NCBI RefSeq assembly: GCF_042453785.1
Contig: NC_091661.1
Coordinates: 27,457,501-27,521,500, forward strand
Reading direction: 5' to 3'
Length of the DNA: 64,000 nucleotides
From: Malus domestica
Taxonomy: Eukaryota; Streptophyta; Magnoliopsida; Rosales; Rosaceae
Shown here: in pieces, positions 53,944-64,000 of the stretch
Layout: each line of letters starts with the position of its first letter
How positions within the stretch are numbered: position 1 is the stretch's first letter
Made by a program: the position numbers and the translations under genes
Notes under the pieces: generated by a model
What the model saw: only the letters and a program-made list of their open reading frames with translations
What the model was told of the DNA's origin: nothing
Database searches by the model: none

Positions 53944-55990
53944 AACATGTTTCCTGAAGGGAATATAATTAGAAATAAGGAAAGTAAAGCAGGGGAAAAA
54001 CAGAAAACGAAAAATATTTTAGCCAAAAAGATTCCTCCAGTGATCTTCCAACAATTTCCTCATTTTGCTTTGCATTATGTTAGTGTCGCTATAATAAATA
54101 ATAAATTACATTATATGTCGCTGTATAAAACCAAACCCCTTTGTTTTGTTCAATTATATAAAACAAGGAGTGTACGGACTAAGGGAAGATTAAATTATGT
54201 TGTAAGAAAAATCCCTTGTATAATACCAGTTTTGAGCCATGCCTATAAACTTTTGTTCAAATCTAACGTGTTAATCATGTTTCTTATTTTTATTAAAGCT
54301 CATAAACATGTTCTAATGATATTAATTATTATCTTCAATAGTAAGGTTTTCATGAATATTTGAAGCTCCATCACTTTTATTTGATAAAAAATTTCCGTGC
54401 AATACAAAGAAAAAAAAACTTTTGATTTCTCTCATTAATCACTTAAAGGCCCCTGTTAGCCTAGATTTATGGCTCAGTCACACACTGTCACTCGGTTCCT
54501 CTTCAATTCAAGTCACAAAGTCACACACGCTAATTTCATATTTTGTCGTCGCATGAGCATTTATGTTGCAAGAACTTTTTCTCTAGTAACACAAGAAAGA
54601 TTATGGGCTCGTTATGACTGAAAACACTTTTGGTGAAATTGAATTTGAGTTCCAAAAACATTTTAAGTATTTTTTAGAAGAAGCACAAGATATGTGTTTA
54701 TTGCACGAAGCACTTAAAATCATTTTTCACGATTCACTTAGAAGAAGCACAAAAAACATTTGCAGTCATTTTAAAAGTACTTCTAAGGGTTTAGTCCTTG
54801 GAAATATACATTTAAAAAGTTCAAATTGCTTCCATATGATTTTTTTTTTAATTCTGATTACCAAAAAAAAAAAAAACTTTATTCTGTTTTGTTTTTTATA
54901 TCAAATAAGTCATTGATAAAATAATTAATTACTAGCTTGGAATTTTAGCTGCATGTTTATATTCGACCTAATTTCAATATAATATATATGCACGTCAACT
55001 TCATGATCTCCAAAGTTTAAAAAGTAAACCAATATACACTGACAATAGCATTCTCTGATTAAACCGCAGAATACAATTTGAGTTTAAGGTGTGAACTGGG
55101 CATCAGACAAGTATCAAATCATTTTCATATGCTTAAGTTTTTCCTTATTTCTGATTTAGTTGGGAGGCTTGCATTCATTCATGTGCGACCGGCAACATCT
55201 AGGTCAAACATTCAAAGTTGTATGAAGTCTTCCAACCTAGAAATGTGTGGCATATGAACCTTAATTAATTGATTTCAACAGCCCCAGTATATTGACGAAT
55301 AGTTTGCACTATATGCTGGAAAAGTAAATTAATTAAGAAGACTGTTAAAAGAATCAAACAACAGATATGAAAATGAAATTGACGTCTTTCACTTTGATGA
55401 GAAAATAATTCAACAATGTTCGAGGAATTCATCATTTTCATATTTTATTTGAAATAGTGATACTTAAATTGGTGTATAATGATAGACAGTTAGAAATCGT
55501 AAAAAGAGCTATTTATAAGTTTTTTCTTTTAGTCGTAGAAAGACGCTAAACCGTACTCCAAAATCATCACTAGCCAAAACGTAACAAATTGAAAAATTAG
55601 CAAGTCACAGTACCTTCACCTACCATATGTCCTCCCTACTTTGCTTACTTGCTCTTCCAACTATACCATATTATATGCAAGGTCCAACCTAATGATTCAA
55701 TTAAGATTACTAATAGTTTATACCACGACTATGTTAATGGTTGTGATTAAGAAATTCGAGATTGAATTAATTTAAGGACACATGTTAAATTTAATAGTAA
55801 TAAGAGTACTCTACTTACACCAATTTAAAAATTAAAAAGTAGGAAACTCGCTTGTACCTAAATGGACAAACGAAAAAGAAATGGACAAATTTGAAAAGCT
55901 TGGAACTGGGAAGGGATAGATGAGTGAGTGGTGGGTGCAGAGCCAGGGATGCATGAGGGCTGGGTGTGGGATGCAAAAGGCAAAATTTAA
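53944..55990. other. AT-rich intergenic DNA
   Basis: A 149-codon open frame starting inside the LTR (53914-54363) is rich in Ile, Lys and Asn and has no family likeness; I do not call it a gene. The rest holds nothing recognised. Confidence 0.45.
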
Positions 55991-55994
55991 TCCC

Positions 55995-56320
55995 AATTTG
56001 TTTGTGGCTTCACATTTTTGTTATTTATGGCTTCACATTTCATAAATAATAAATAATTAGCAACAGAGCTGGGTGGGATTTCTCTGCCAAAAGAAAATTT
56101 TGTGGCTTCACATTTTTTTTTAATTAGTATTTCATGTACAATTAGCAACAGTTGGGTGGGATATCTCAGCAAAAAAAATTGGCCCCCATTTGTCTGTGGC
56201 TTCACATTTTTTTATAATTATTATTTCATATACAGTTAGCAACCGTTGGGTGGGATATCTCATCAAAAAATTTAGGCTGCCTTCACATTTTTTTTATTAT
56301 TTAATATACAATCAACAACA
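55995..56320. repeat. Tandem array, about 80-100 bp units, 3.5 copies
   Basis: Units start at TGTGGCTTCACATTTTT (about 56003, 56101, 56195) and a worn GCCTTCACATTTTTT (about 56276). Each has a following TTAGCAAC...GGTGGGAT.TCTC block. Spacing falls from 98 to 81 bp. Confidence 0.8.
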
Positions 56321-58073
56321 ATTTCTTCCACAACTATAATTAACTCGTTGAGTCATAAGGCATAAAATTGTAACTAAGTATGCTGCATTAAATTAATTAG
56401 TTGTATGAATAAATCAAAAGAGTCTGAAATATAAAATCATCTCATTCTAAAATCACATTAAGCATGTCCCAAACCTCCGAATTAGTCAGCATAGCCAACC
56501 TATAATGCTATATCGCAAACCACAACTTGTCATTTCTCAAGTTTAATTAGCCAAAAAAAAAAAAAAAACTATGGGTATCTCTACTGCTCAATCGAGCCAC
56601 CGTTCGATAGTGATGTCAAAAGACTAGCTTTAGGTGTACTTTTCTTATCTTAAATAATGTTGTTGTACGGTAAAACGTCAAAGTAGGAATACTCGGTGAT
56701 ATCAGTCTTCCTTGCATTATCGACTTAAAGGGTTTAATTATTGACTTTTTACATGTACATGCATTAACATATAGAGCCTTTGAAAGGAAATCATCACCTT
56801 ACATGATTTTTCAAAAGAGTTCATTTCACTTACACCTTGTGAAAGTGACGTCTTTTCAGTAAACTCTTTCAGGTATTAGAAATACATCAGCATCTGTGAT
56901 TTTGAAAATTACATCTACCTTCATACATAAATAAATAAAAAACATAAATAATAAAAAAAAATATTGATAGTCAAATGAGAATTTTAGAAAATTTTAAAAG
57001 GCTTTTTAGAGTAATAGATTTGATACGATTGTAGAATCTGTACAACATTCAAATAGATTTTTAAGGATTATTCTGGATTTTGATTAAAGATTTGAACAGA
57101 TTTTGAGAACTTTCTTATCATTTAAAAAAAAAGTAGTTTTAAATAGAAAATAAGATTAAAATAAAAAACTGGTAAAAAAGTAATGGAGAACTTTGCCCAG
57201 TCCTTCGAACTCAAAGATGATGTCGAAGCAATTTGAATTTGGTCATCTTCCTGGTTCTAGTGGATCTTACTACTCAAAGGTGATGTCGAATTGAATATAC
57301 AAGGTGGTGATGACGAAGATTGAATATACAATAGTAGAAGAGGGACTAGAGGGATGAGAAAGGGTGGGTCGGATAAAGTTTAAGGGGAATGAGAGCAGCC
57401 GCTTGAAATGAAATCCTAGGCGTTGAGGTGAGATGCTCTATATCAATACTCTCAATCCTGCAAAATCTTTAATTCAAAGAAATCTTTTAAAATCTATTAC
57501 TTTTTGAATACCTATATATTTGTATTAACTCGTTAAAAGTTTTTTAAAAGCCTAGTTTTTTTTTGAAATTTTTTAAATGCCTAGTTGATTACACATGGAT
57601 TTCGATGCATGATTTTAAATCCTGTTAAACTTACTTTAACTACACTATAATTTTAAAATCTTTTAAAATTCTCCTATAAGATTATAATTAATTACACCAT
57701 GATTTTACAATCTTTTAAAATCCTTCTAAATCTTAATTTGAGTTGCATAGTCATCTGTAAGAGTAGAATGATTCAGCAAACAAGTTGTTGCAATGAAGAG
57801 ATTTTTCATTGTGACTGGAACACAAGTGGTACACTACGTATTTTTATATAAGTGGTAGAAAATTTTATTTTCTAATTTATTAACTTTTTAACACATACAT
57901 TCTACTATTTGTATAGTAACACGTGGTGTACCAACTCCGTGTTTCGGTCACACTTTGCAATGAACTATATAAGTCAGGTTGTTGCAGTCATGGGCCTCTT
58001 CTGTTCATTAGGCCTCTGAATTTTCCTCTTTTTAGGATAGCCCAATGAGACAAATCTAATCTTATTTATTTAT
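56321..58073. other. AT-rich intergenic DNA
   Basis: The part 56980-57730 contains several copies of ATTTTAAAATCTTTTAAAAT-like sequence on both strands and may be an old foldback element. No gene is seen. Confidence 0.4.
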
Positions 58074-58519
58074 GGCCAAATTGGATTATTCATCCCCGTG
58101 GTCATAGGAAACTTGCATGATGACCCCCGTGGTGAAAAAACTAGGAATTAAACTCATGTGGTCAAGAATATTAGCAAATTTAGTCCAAAAGTAAGATTTC
58201 TGTTAAATGATTGTTAAAAGTATGGGTAAAACTGTATTTTCAGTTCCAATTGACATTTAAAATAAATAATTTTTTTGATAACAATTAACAAAAAAAATAA
58301 TGCTTAATTTTTTAAATAAAAAAAAGCCCTAATTCAATGTCAATTGGAACTGAAAATACAGTTTTACCCCAACTTTTAACAGTCCTTTAACAGAAATCTT
58401 ACTTTTGGACTAAATTTGCTAACATTCTAGACCATAGGGGTTTAATTCCTAGTTTTTTCACCACGGGGGTCATCATGCAAGTGTCATATGACCATGGGGA
58501 TGAACAATCCAATTTAGCC
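58074..58519. mobile_element. Long foldback element, 446 bp
   Basis: Inverted arms of about 200 bp (GGCCAAATTGGATTATTCAT on the left; GGCTAAATTGGATTGTTCAT reversed on the right) leave only a short AT-rich loop. Both sides are bordered by TTTATTTAT, a possible 9-bp Mutator duplication, although that sequence is low-complexity. No coding capacity. Confidence 0.8.
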
Positions 58520-60070
58520 TTTATTTATTTATTTAGCCAATCTTTTGTCTGATCACTCGTTAAATATTCAAATTACTTTTCTCTCATTAGAATTTTAAAA
58601 AATAAAAATAAAAAAATCACAAAAAAAAATTCATGTAGTAAGATTATGGGTGGTTATGTTCGTTATTTCTCAAAATTTTAATAAAACCACATATCTAAAA
58701 TAAATAAAATTACAAAAACAATTAAAACAATACAAAAGAGCTTTGACAGAAAAAGACAAGTAAATTGTAGTATATTTGATTAATTAAGTGAAAGGAGACA
58801 AAGTTATATTAAATTTAAATAAGCAACCAAAGTTTTAGCATATATATAATATATGTATATATTCAGGCTAGATATGGGTACATAGATATTAATCTCAACA
58901 ACACAAAAAAAGAAATGAGTGTCATCTATGGGCGGAACTAAGTCAGCTAAGGTCCTTTTTACTAGGTTATCTCCACTTCAACGACAAGGTATAATATTTT
59001 CAGTGTATACGAAGTTAAATTTGACTTTTAATTTTTAACTTAGATGCCTTAAACCAATTTTAGAGTTAAACAAGTCTGTCTTTTACCTCTAGAGTTATAT
59101 TCAAGTCAAATATGAGTTTGCATTTGGCACCAAAGTTATATATAATCTCGACATTCTGGCGCATTGAAGAAGATTTGAGTCAAATTTAGAATCAAAACAT
59201 AACTTTTTACTTTAAAAATTCCGATGCATAAAAAATAGCCTTAGAGATTTTATTGTATAAAACGAAAGGATATTAGTTTTTTACTAATTTTCTCATCACG
59301 GTTACACTCCAGATTTTGACTCCTTTCACCCATAATTTTGTATTATGCACTTTGCAATTTGACAAGTTGTTCTTCATGATGTAAGTTGCAAGATCATCAA
59401 TTTTATATTATTTGTTATTTTTCAAAACAGATTTGTACGTTCATTACATAATGGTTAACCATATCATATAAGAATCATATTTATAACAAAAAGTTTGTAT
59501 CTTTTAGCCCAAGAAATTCTATTCAAAATAGTCAAATCGTACATTGATAGACATATTAAAATGTCTCTAAAACAATTTAAGAGGCTACACAACATTGCAA
59601 TCCTAGAATTACGAACACATAAAAAATTCAAAAGAGAAATAAAGAAAATGGATTTTCAGTTAACACGGTGATCCCACAGATGCATACAGGTTATGATCAA
59701 CTGTTAAATCCGTGAGTAATTTTTTCTTAGGACAATCCGTGTCTAATAGTGTCTCTCTACAGTAAGTTCTCAGTTTGACAACGCATGCTGAGAGTAACTA
59801 CAGATAAAAACTAAACATGAGTTGTTCTCATCGTACACAGACCTGGCGCACTGCCAACGGAAGGCACCTTGACATCAGTGTGCATATAGAAACCGTGCAG
59901 CCCCAACGGCACACGTGACAGAAGAAACCCCCCAACCAATTTGGCCACTTGTGACTTTGCAATTTCCATTCATATTATGTCAGAAAAGAGAGAAAAAGAA
60001 AGGCAGAAAATTCGTAGAAGTTTTCGAAAAGTATTTTCTAAAAGACAATCATTAAGAAAATAGAGAAAGA
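58520..60070. other. Intergenic DNA upstream of the ERF gene
   Basis: No gene is seen. A CACGTG G-box occurs at 59912-59917, about 510 bp upstream of the ERF TATA box, within a GC-richer patch at 59840-59940. Confidence 0.45.
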
Positions 60071-60079
60071 TTTTATTTT

Positions 60080-60290
60080 TTTTCGGTCAGAAAACAGATA
60101 TTTATCTGAGTGTTTCTGTTGACAAATTTTTACTTGATTATGTACCTCAAGAAGAATCAGAAAATAGAAAAAGATATTTATTTGGTTTTTTGGTCAGAAA
60201 AAAGATGCTTATCTGAGTCTTTTTTGTTGACAAATTTGTACTTGATCACTCACCATATGAAGTTTATTTTTACGTTTTATAATATGGTAA
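60080..60290. repeat. Diverged tandem duplication, about 105 bp
   Basis: TCGGTCAGAAAACAGATATT...GTTGACAAATTTTTACTTGAT recurs about 105 bp later as TGGTCAGAAAAAAGATGCTT...GTTGACAAATTTGTACTTGAT. It makes a 69-codon open frame that is not a gene. Confidence 0.75.
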
Positions 60291-60423
60291 AGAGAGACAA
60301 ACATGGTTGTATATCCTAGTTGTAACTTGTAAGTGTGTCAATAAAAAAATAAATACACATTAATTGATTGAAATTCTAACCCAATGTCTTCGGATACCAA
60401 AAGATCTTTGCCTCCCTGACTTC

Positions 60424-60431
60424 TATATATA
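60424..60431 (+). promoter_or_regulatory. TATA box of the ERF gene
   Basis: TATATATA lies 148 bp upstream of the start codon and about 55 bp upstream of a (CT)n tract (60484-60514) that is probably in the transcribed leader. Confidence 0.65.
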
Positions 60432-60481
60432 CCCCTAGATACCTTCTCTTCCACAATTCGTGAATCAACTTCTCAATTCCA

Positions 60482-60518
<37 letters not shown>

Positions 60519-60571
60519 CTGTTTTCGTTAGCCAAAGTCATCCAAATTAAGGACACTGCTAACAAGCAAAG

Positions 60572-61576
60572 ATGGAAGAACAGGCTCAGCACTACACAAG
60601 CTGCTGCTCAGCGACGATGAGTAATATTAGCAGTCCACATGTGATGCCGTGCTTAACAGAACAATGGGGAAATTTACCCTTCCAAGTCGACGATTCCGAG
60701 GACATGATCGTCTACAACTCCCTTCGTGATGCCTTTAGCCTCGGATGGTCTCCCGACCACACTTTTCCCTTCCAAGTCGACGATTGGGAGGACATGATCA
60801 ACAACAACTCAGACGCTCTTAGCCTCGGCTGGTCTCCCGACCACACCTTGGAATGCATCAAACCCGAACAAGCGTATGATCTTGATCATCTTTTTGATCA
60901 ATATCATGATCAGCTGCCACCTGATCTTTTCACTCAATCTCAACCCCACGATTTTGATGTTTCCATTAATGGAAACAAACCCTCACAAGCCCTAGTACTC
61001 CCACCTGATACTGATATTCCTCCGTTGGATCATGACGATCGTGATCAAAATCAAGTACAAGTAGGAGATGCAGTAGCTGAACAAGAGGAATTGAATGTGA
61101 ATGTCCCGAAATTACAAAAGTCGGGGGTGGCGAGAGGGAGGCATTATCGAGGGGTGAGGCAGCGGCCGTGGGGGAAATTCGCGGCAGAGATTCGTGACCC
61201 GGCTAAGAATGGGGCCAGAGTTTGGCTTGGTACCTACGAGACTTCCGAGGAAGCTGCTTTGGCTTACGACCGCGCCGCCTTTCGCATTCGTGGCTCCAAG
61301 GCTCTGCTCAATTTTCCTCACCGGATTGGGTTGAATGAGCCTCCGCCTGTTCGAGTCACCGGCAAGCGAAAAGAGCCAGACCAAGAGGCCGCCGCCAGCA
61401 GTAGCACTTCTTCTTCTTCTTCAGCGACGCCAACGGCGGCCACCAAGAGGTCCAAATTAGACAAGTCGGTCTCCTCGTCGGCAGATCATGATCATCAAGC
61501 AAATGTGTGTCACACAAGGCAAAAGAATAATACCTCATATATGCTGGCAATTGGCGAGCAACTATTGGTTAGCTAA
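60572..61576 (+). CDS. AP2/ERF transcription factor, group IX
   Basis: One intronless frame of 334 residues. The AP2 domain is at about 190-248: [21 protein letters not shown], then [20 protein letters not shown] and [13 protein letters not shown]. The Ala and Asp of the EIRD/WLGTY region mark the ERF subfamily, which binds GCC boxes (AGCCGCC). The domain and the trailing [13 protein letters not shown] segment match ERF1A/ERF2/ERF5-like group IX activators of ethylene, jasmonate and pathogen responses. The N-terminal half is acidic, as in activators, and contains a tandem repeat of about 30 residues (35-64 and 65-92, PFQVDD.EDMI to SLGWSPDHT). A Ser/Thr-rich tail and a basic TKRSKLDK segment follow. 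The gene appears intact. Confidence 0.95.
   Translation: MEEQAQHYTSCCSATMSNISSPHVMPCLTEQWGNLPFQVDDSEDMIVYNSLRDAFSLGWSPDHTFPFQVDDWEDMINNNSDALSLGWSPDHTLECIKPEQAYDLDHLFDQYHDQLPPDLFTQSQPHDFDVSINGNKPSQALVLPPDTDIPPLDHDDRDQNQVQVGDAVAEQEELNVNVPKLQKSGVARGRHYRGVRQRPWGKFAAEIRDPAKNGARVWLGTYETSEEAALAYDRAAFRIRGSKALLNFPHRIGLNEPPPVRVTGKRKEPDQEAAASSSTSSSSSATPTAATKRSKLDKSVSSSADHDHQANVCHTRQKNNTSYMLAIGEQLLVS
60677..60850 (+). repeat. In-frame 90-bp duplication in the ERF gene
   Basis: CCCTTCCAAGTCGACGATT occurs at 60677 and 60767, exactly 90 bp apart, and both copies end in a SLGWSPDHT codon run. The second copy is two or three codons shorter. Nucleotide identity is high, so the duplication is fairly recent. 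Confidence 0.9.
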
Positions 61577-63172
61577 TCATCATCTGTGACCTTAAATGTA
61601 ATATATATGGTGGTTAATGCGGACTTGCAATTGTTACTACAAAGATCGATTGATCAGTAATTACAATTGCAACCCAGTAAATCACGAGCTTGTTTATTCA
61701 GTTAATCAATTTACTGTGTGAGTGCGGGATTGGTCATTAAAATTGCAGTGCAATGACTAATGTAGAACAAATGATTGAAACAACTGAAGAATGATTTGGC
61801 AGACGTAAAATTGGCAGCAACGCCAAACAATATAACTATCCATGATAAATATATAAAAAAAAAAACAGTTGATGAGGAGTCATTGTAATATTTTTGTGTG
61901 CATTTTTGAATCCCATCATCACCAAGAAATGATGGCAATAACGAAAGTCACGAGCCCACATTTTTTTAAATGGCTGTATGATTTGAGTACTTTAACTACC
62001 CAACCAAATAAATTGGCAAATATTAATGTATTCATAGATTCCAGCATGCAATAGACAAGTGTAAAGCCACAACTGATAAAATCATAGAAGTAAGGCCACC
62101 GATGCAGTATCTATCGATCACAAGGCCCACCACAATCCATCGGGGGAATAGACGTTCGGGATTTGTCATCTTCATCTTTGTCTCCCAGAGATCCAAATCG
62201 GCCGTCAGGGTGGGTAGAATATATTTCTCCACACACTCATATATACGCATTATTTTTAAATTATTTTGTAATTAAAATATCCTTTTAGTTGCTTCAGCTA
62301 TTTGGTCAAAGTCTTGATAGAGGACCATGTTATTTTAACCAATAAATACATTAGATGTTTAGTGTGAAGAGAAAAATAGTCATAACAAGCTGGATCGAGA
62401 CATGCAACTTCGACAAGTCTTCTTATTGGATACTGTTGGCTTACCATTCGCACGCATCCCATTCTCGAGAGAAAAGGAAGAATTCATTCTTTCACTAAAT
62501 ACCAATCCCTTTGCCCAATAAAAAGATATTTAGTTTAAGATTATCAAACGTGGGTGTACATTTAGTAGTCAAAGAAACAAGAAATGTTTTTCCTTTTACG
62601 TAACAGTTTGCTTCTTTATAGAACCTCATGCTGCAAGATGGGCATGCCTTTTCGAACATCGTTTTGATTTTTCAAAACACGGTTCATTTAAAGTTTAGGA
62701 CTTTGCAATTAAATTGGTTAAGATTTTTTAGTTTGTATATTTAAATTTCCTCTTCTCATTATTACTTATATCATAGAAGAAAGAAAAAACTTAAAATTTA
62801 CCTTTGAACTCTTTCATTTACTCAAAATTAACTTGAGGTTTTAATCGCAATTACACGAAGTCTTAAACGATGCATGTGTCTACAATCTATAAATCATCAA
62901 GGGTAGTGATTTTTACATTCTCGTTTTATCTCTACGTACTTTTCTTGTTTTTTTTCTTTATTTTTAATTTATTCAAATCAAAAGTTAAACAAATGGGAGG
63001 ATTAGGGTTTTATAGAATTTTCAAGGGTGATGTCAAATTTTAAACATTTACAACCTACATGGCACTTTAACATCTTTTAAAGTTTAGCTCTCCACCTGAC
63101 ATGTCAAATTAAACTATTTTATTTATTTATTAAACTATTATAATAAATATGTTAATACACAAAACAATAATA
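61577..63172. other. Intergenic DNA downstream of the ERF gene
   Basis: The ERF 3' untranslated region and AT-rich DNA. No gene or element is recognised. Confidence 0.5.
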
Positions 63173-63828
63173 TAGAGGAAAATATTTTAGAGATTTGATT
63201 TAATTAGTGATTTGATATGATTTAATTAGTGATTTCATATTATTTGATTTGATTTGGTATAGATTTCCTTATCTTGTGGACAAAGAATTGTTTTGATTTA
63301 TTTCTTAGTATTACTCCTTTGTAATCTTTTAAATACCTCCTTATGGAGAAGAATAAAGTATTGAAGTAGTATTTGAGAATTGTGAGATTGTAAAGAATTT
63401 TAAATTTATCCTAAACCCTTTATTTTCAACTAGGTATCAGATTGTGATTTACTGAGGTTTCGGAAAGATAGGATAGTTTTAGCATAAGATTTTTTGCATG
63501 TATGGCTTACTTAATGCGTGGTTCCAAGTGGGGGGGGGGTGTTGAATTTATAAAGTTTCAAATAGGATCTTATTTCCTTCTGAGCCAAATCATGAGTTTG
63601 AAGGGGGGGTGTTGAAAAATAAATTTGATTTAGTTAGTGATTTGATATGATTTAATTAGGATTTTATATGATTTGATTTGGTATAGGCTTTCTTATCTTG
63701 TGGACAAAGAATTATTTTGAATTATTCATAGTATTGCTTATTTGTGATTTTATAAATACATTCTCAAGGAGAAGAATAAAGTATTGAAACTGTATTTAAG
63801 AATTGTGAGATTGTAAAAAATTCTAAGT
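63173..63828 (+). mobile_element. TRIM-like element with two short LTRs
   Basis: Two related stretches, about 63173-63428 and 63610-63826, share GTGATTTGATATGATTTAAT, TTATCTTGTGGACAAAGAAT and GAGAAGAATAAAGTATTGAA in the same order. The 180-bp interior begins with a worn primer site (AGGTATCAGA) and ends in a purine tract (GAAGGGGGGG) before TGTTGA. It codes for nothing. This is the layout of terminal-repeat retrotransposons in miniature. The copies differ at many positions and the outer ends are worn. Confidence 0.65.
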
Positions 63829-64000
63829 TGAAGGAAGACTTTGAATGCGGTCCCTATCCATCAATATTTTTTTTACTGAAACCTTGTTGGTTTTCAATTT
63901 TTCATCTAAGTCCTTAATAGGGCATGTATATATATATAAACATGAGTACATTCATCAAAATTAACAAAAAAATTATTGTACCAAAACATGGGTACATTCT
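63829..64000. other. AT-rich intergenic DNA at window end
   Basis: No gene or element recognised in the last 170 bp. Confidence 0.5.

Noticed and set aside
53914..54363. 149-codon open frame starting in the 3' LTR
   Set aside because: AT-rich composition (Ile, Lys, Asn), start lies in a transposon LTR, and no recognisable domain.

Overview
The window is nuclear DNA of a flowering plant, a eudicot and plausibly a woody Rosaceae such as apple or pear. That placement is an inference from spliced GT-AG genes of plant-only families, AT-rich intergenic DNA and the style of the short repeats; nothing in the window fixes the species. There is no prokaryotic gene organisation, rRNA, CRISPR array or recognisable tRNA gene. 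Five host loci can be read: a 2-oxoglutarate/Fe(II) dioxygenase (12794-15032, +), a RABD2/Rab1 small GTPase (17900-20626, +, eight coding exons), a CCHC plus SHAQKYF-type MYB-related repressor (21916-24025, -, four exons), a plant RR-TZF CCCH zinc-finger gene (36305-37208, +, frameshifted), and an AP2/ERF group IX factor (60572-61576, +, one exon). A sixth, an oleosin (44670-45804, -), is a clear pseudogene. The Rab, MYB and ERF genes look intact; the dioxygenase and the CCCH gene each carry one frame break.

Layout. 1-6511: AT-rich DNA and a decayed L1-type LINE on the minus strand. 6670-9104: decayed Copia element ending in a 174-bp LTR that is followed by a second primer-binding site. 9602-10839: short retroinsertion with 20-bp target duplications and a poly(A) tail. 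11882-12303: two MITEs. 12.8-24.0 kb: gene-rich block (dioxygenase, Rab, MYB). 24-31 kb: AT-rich intergenic DNA with MITEs and a minisatellite. 31165-36158: a complete, very young Copia retrotransposon with 352-bp LTRs identical by eye, 5-bp target duplication TAACT and one open 1397-residue gag-pol frame, inserted about 60 bp upstream of the TATA box of the CCCH gene. 38.7-42.5 kb: CACTA-like terminal DNA and a Copia remnant lacking its reverse transcriptase. 44.6-46.2 kb: oleosin pseudogene split by a 671-bp hAT element. 46.2-51.7 kb: nest of Mutator-type MITEs plus a Pack-MULE-like element carrying the 5' end of a host gene. 51944-53938: a gag-only LTR retrotransposon (TR-GAG type) with identical 195-bp LTRs. 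54-60 kb: AT-rich DNA with a long foldback element. 60.5-61.6 kb: ERF gene. 63.2-63.8 kb: a TRIM-like pair of short LTRs.

The genes do not form a pathway; they are independent plant loci separated by transposons. The observations most worth a second look are a 34-bp perfect antisense copy of exon 1 inside intron 2 of the dioxygenase gene, next to a 403-bp palindrome; the young Copia element in the CCCH promoter together with a frameshift in that gene; the gene fragment captured between the roughly 300-bp arms of a Mutator-type element; and the gag-only retrotransposon. No wholly new biological system is evident. All alignments were made by eye and no database was searched.
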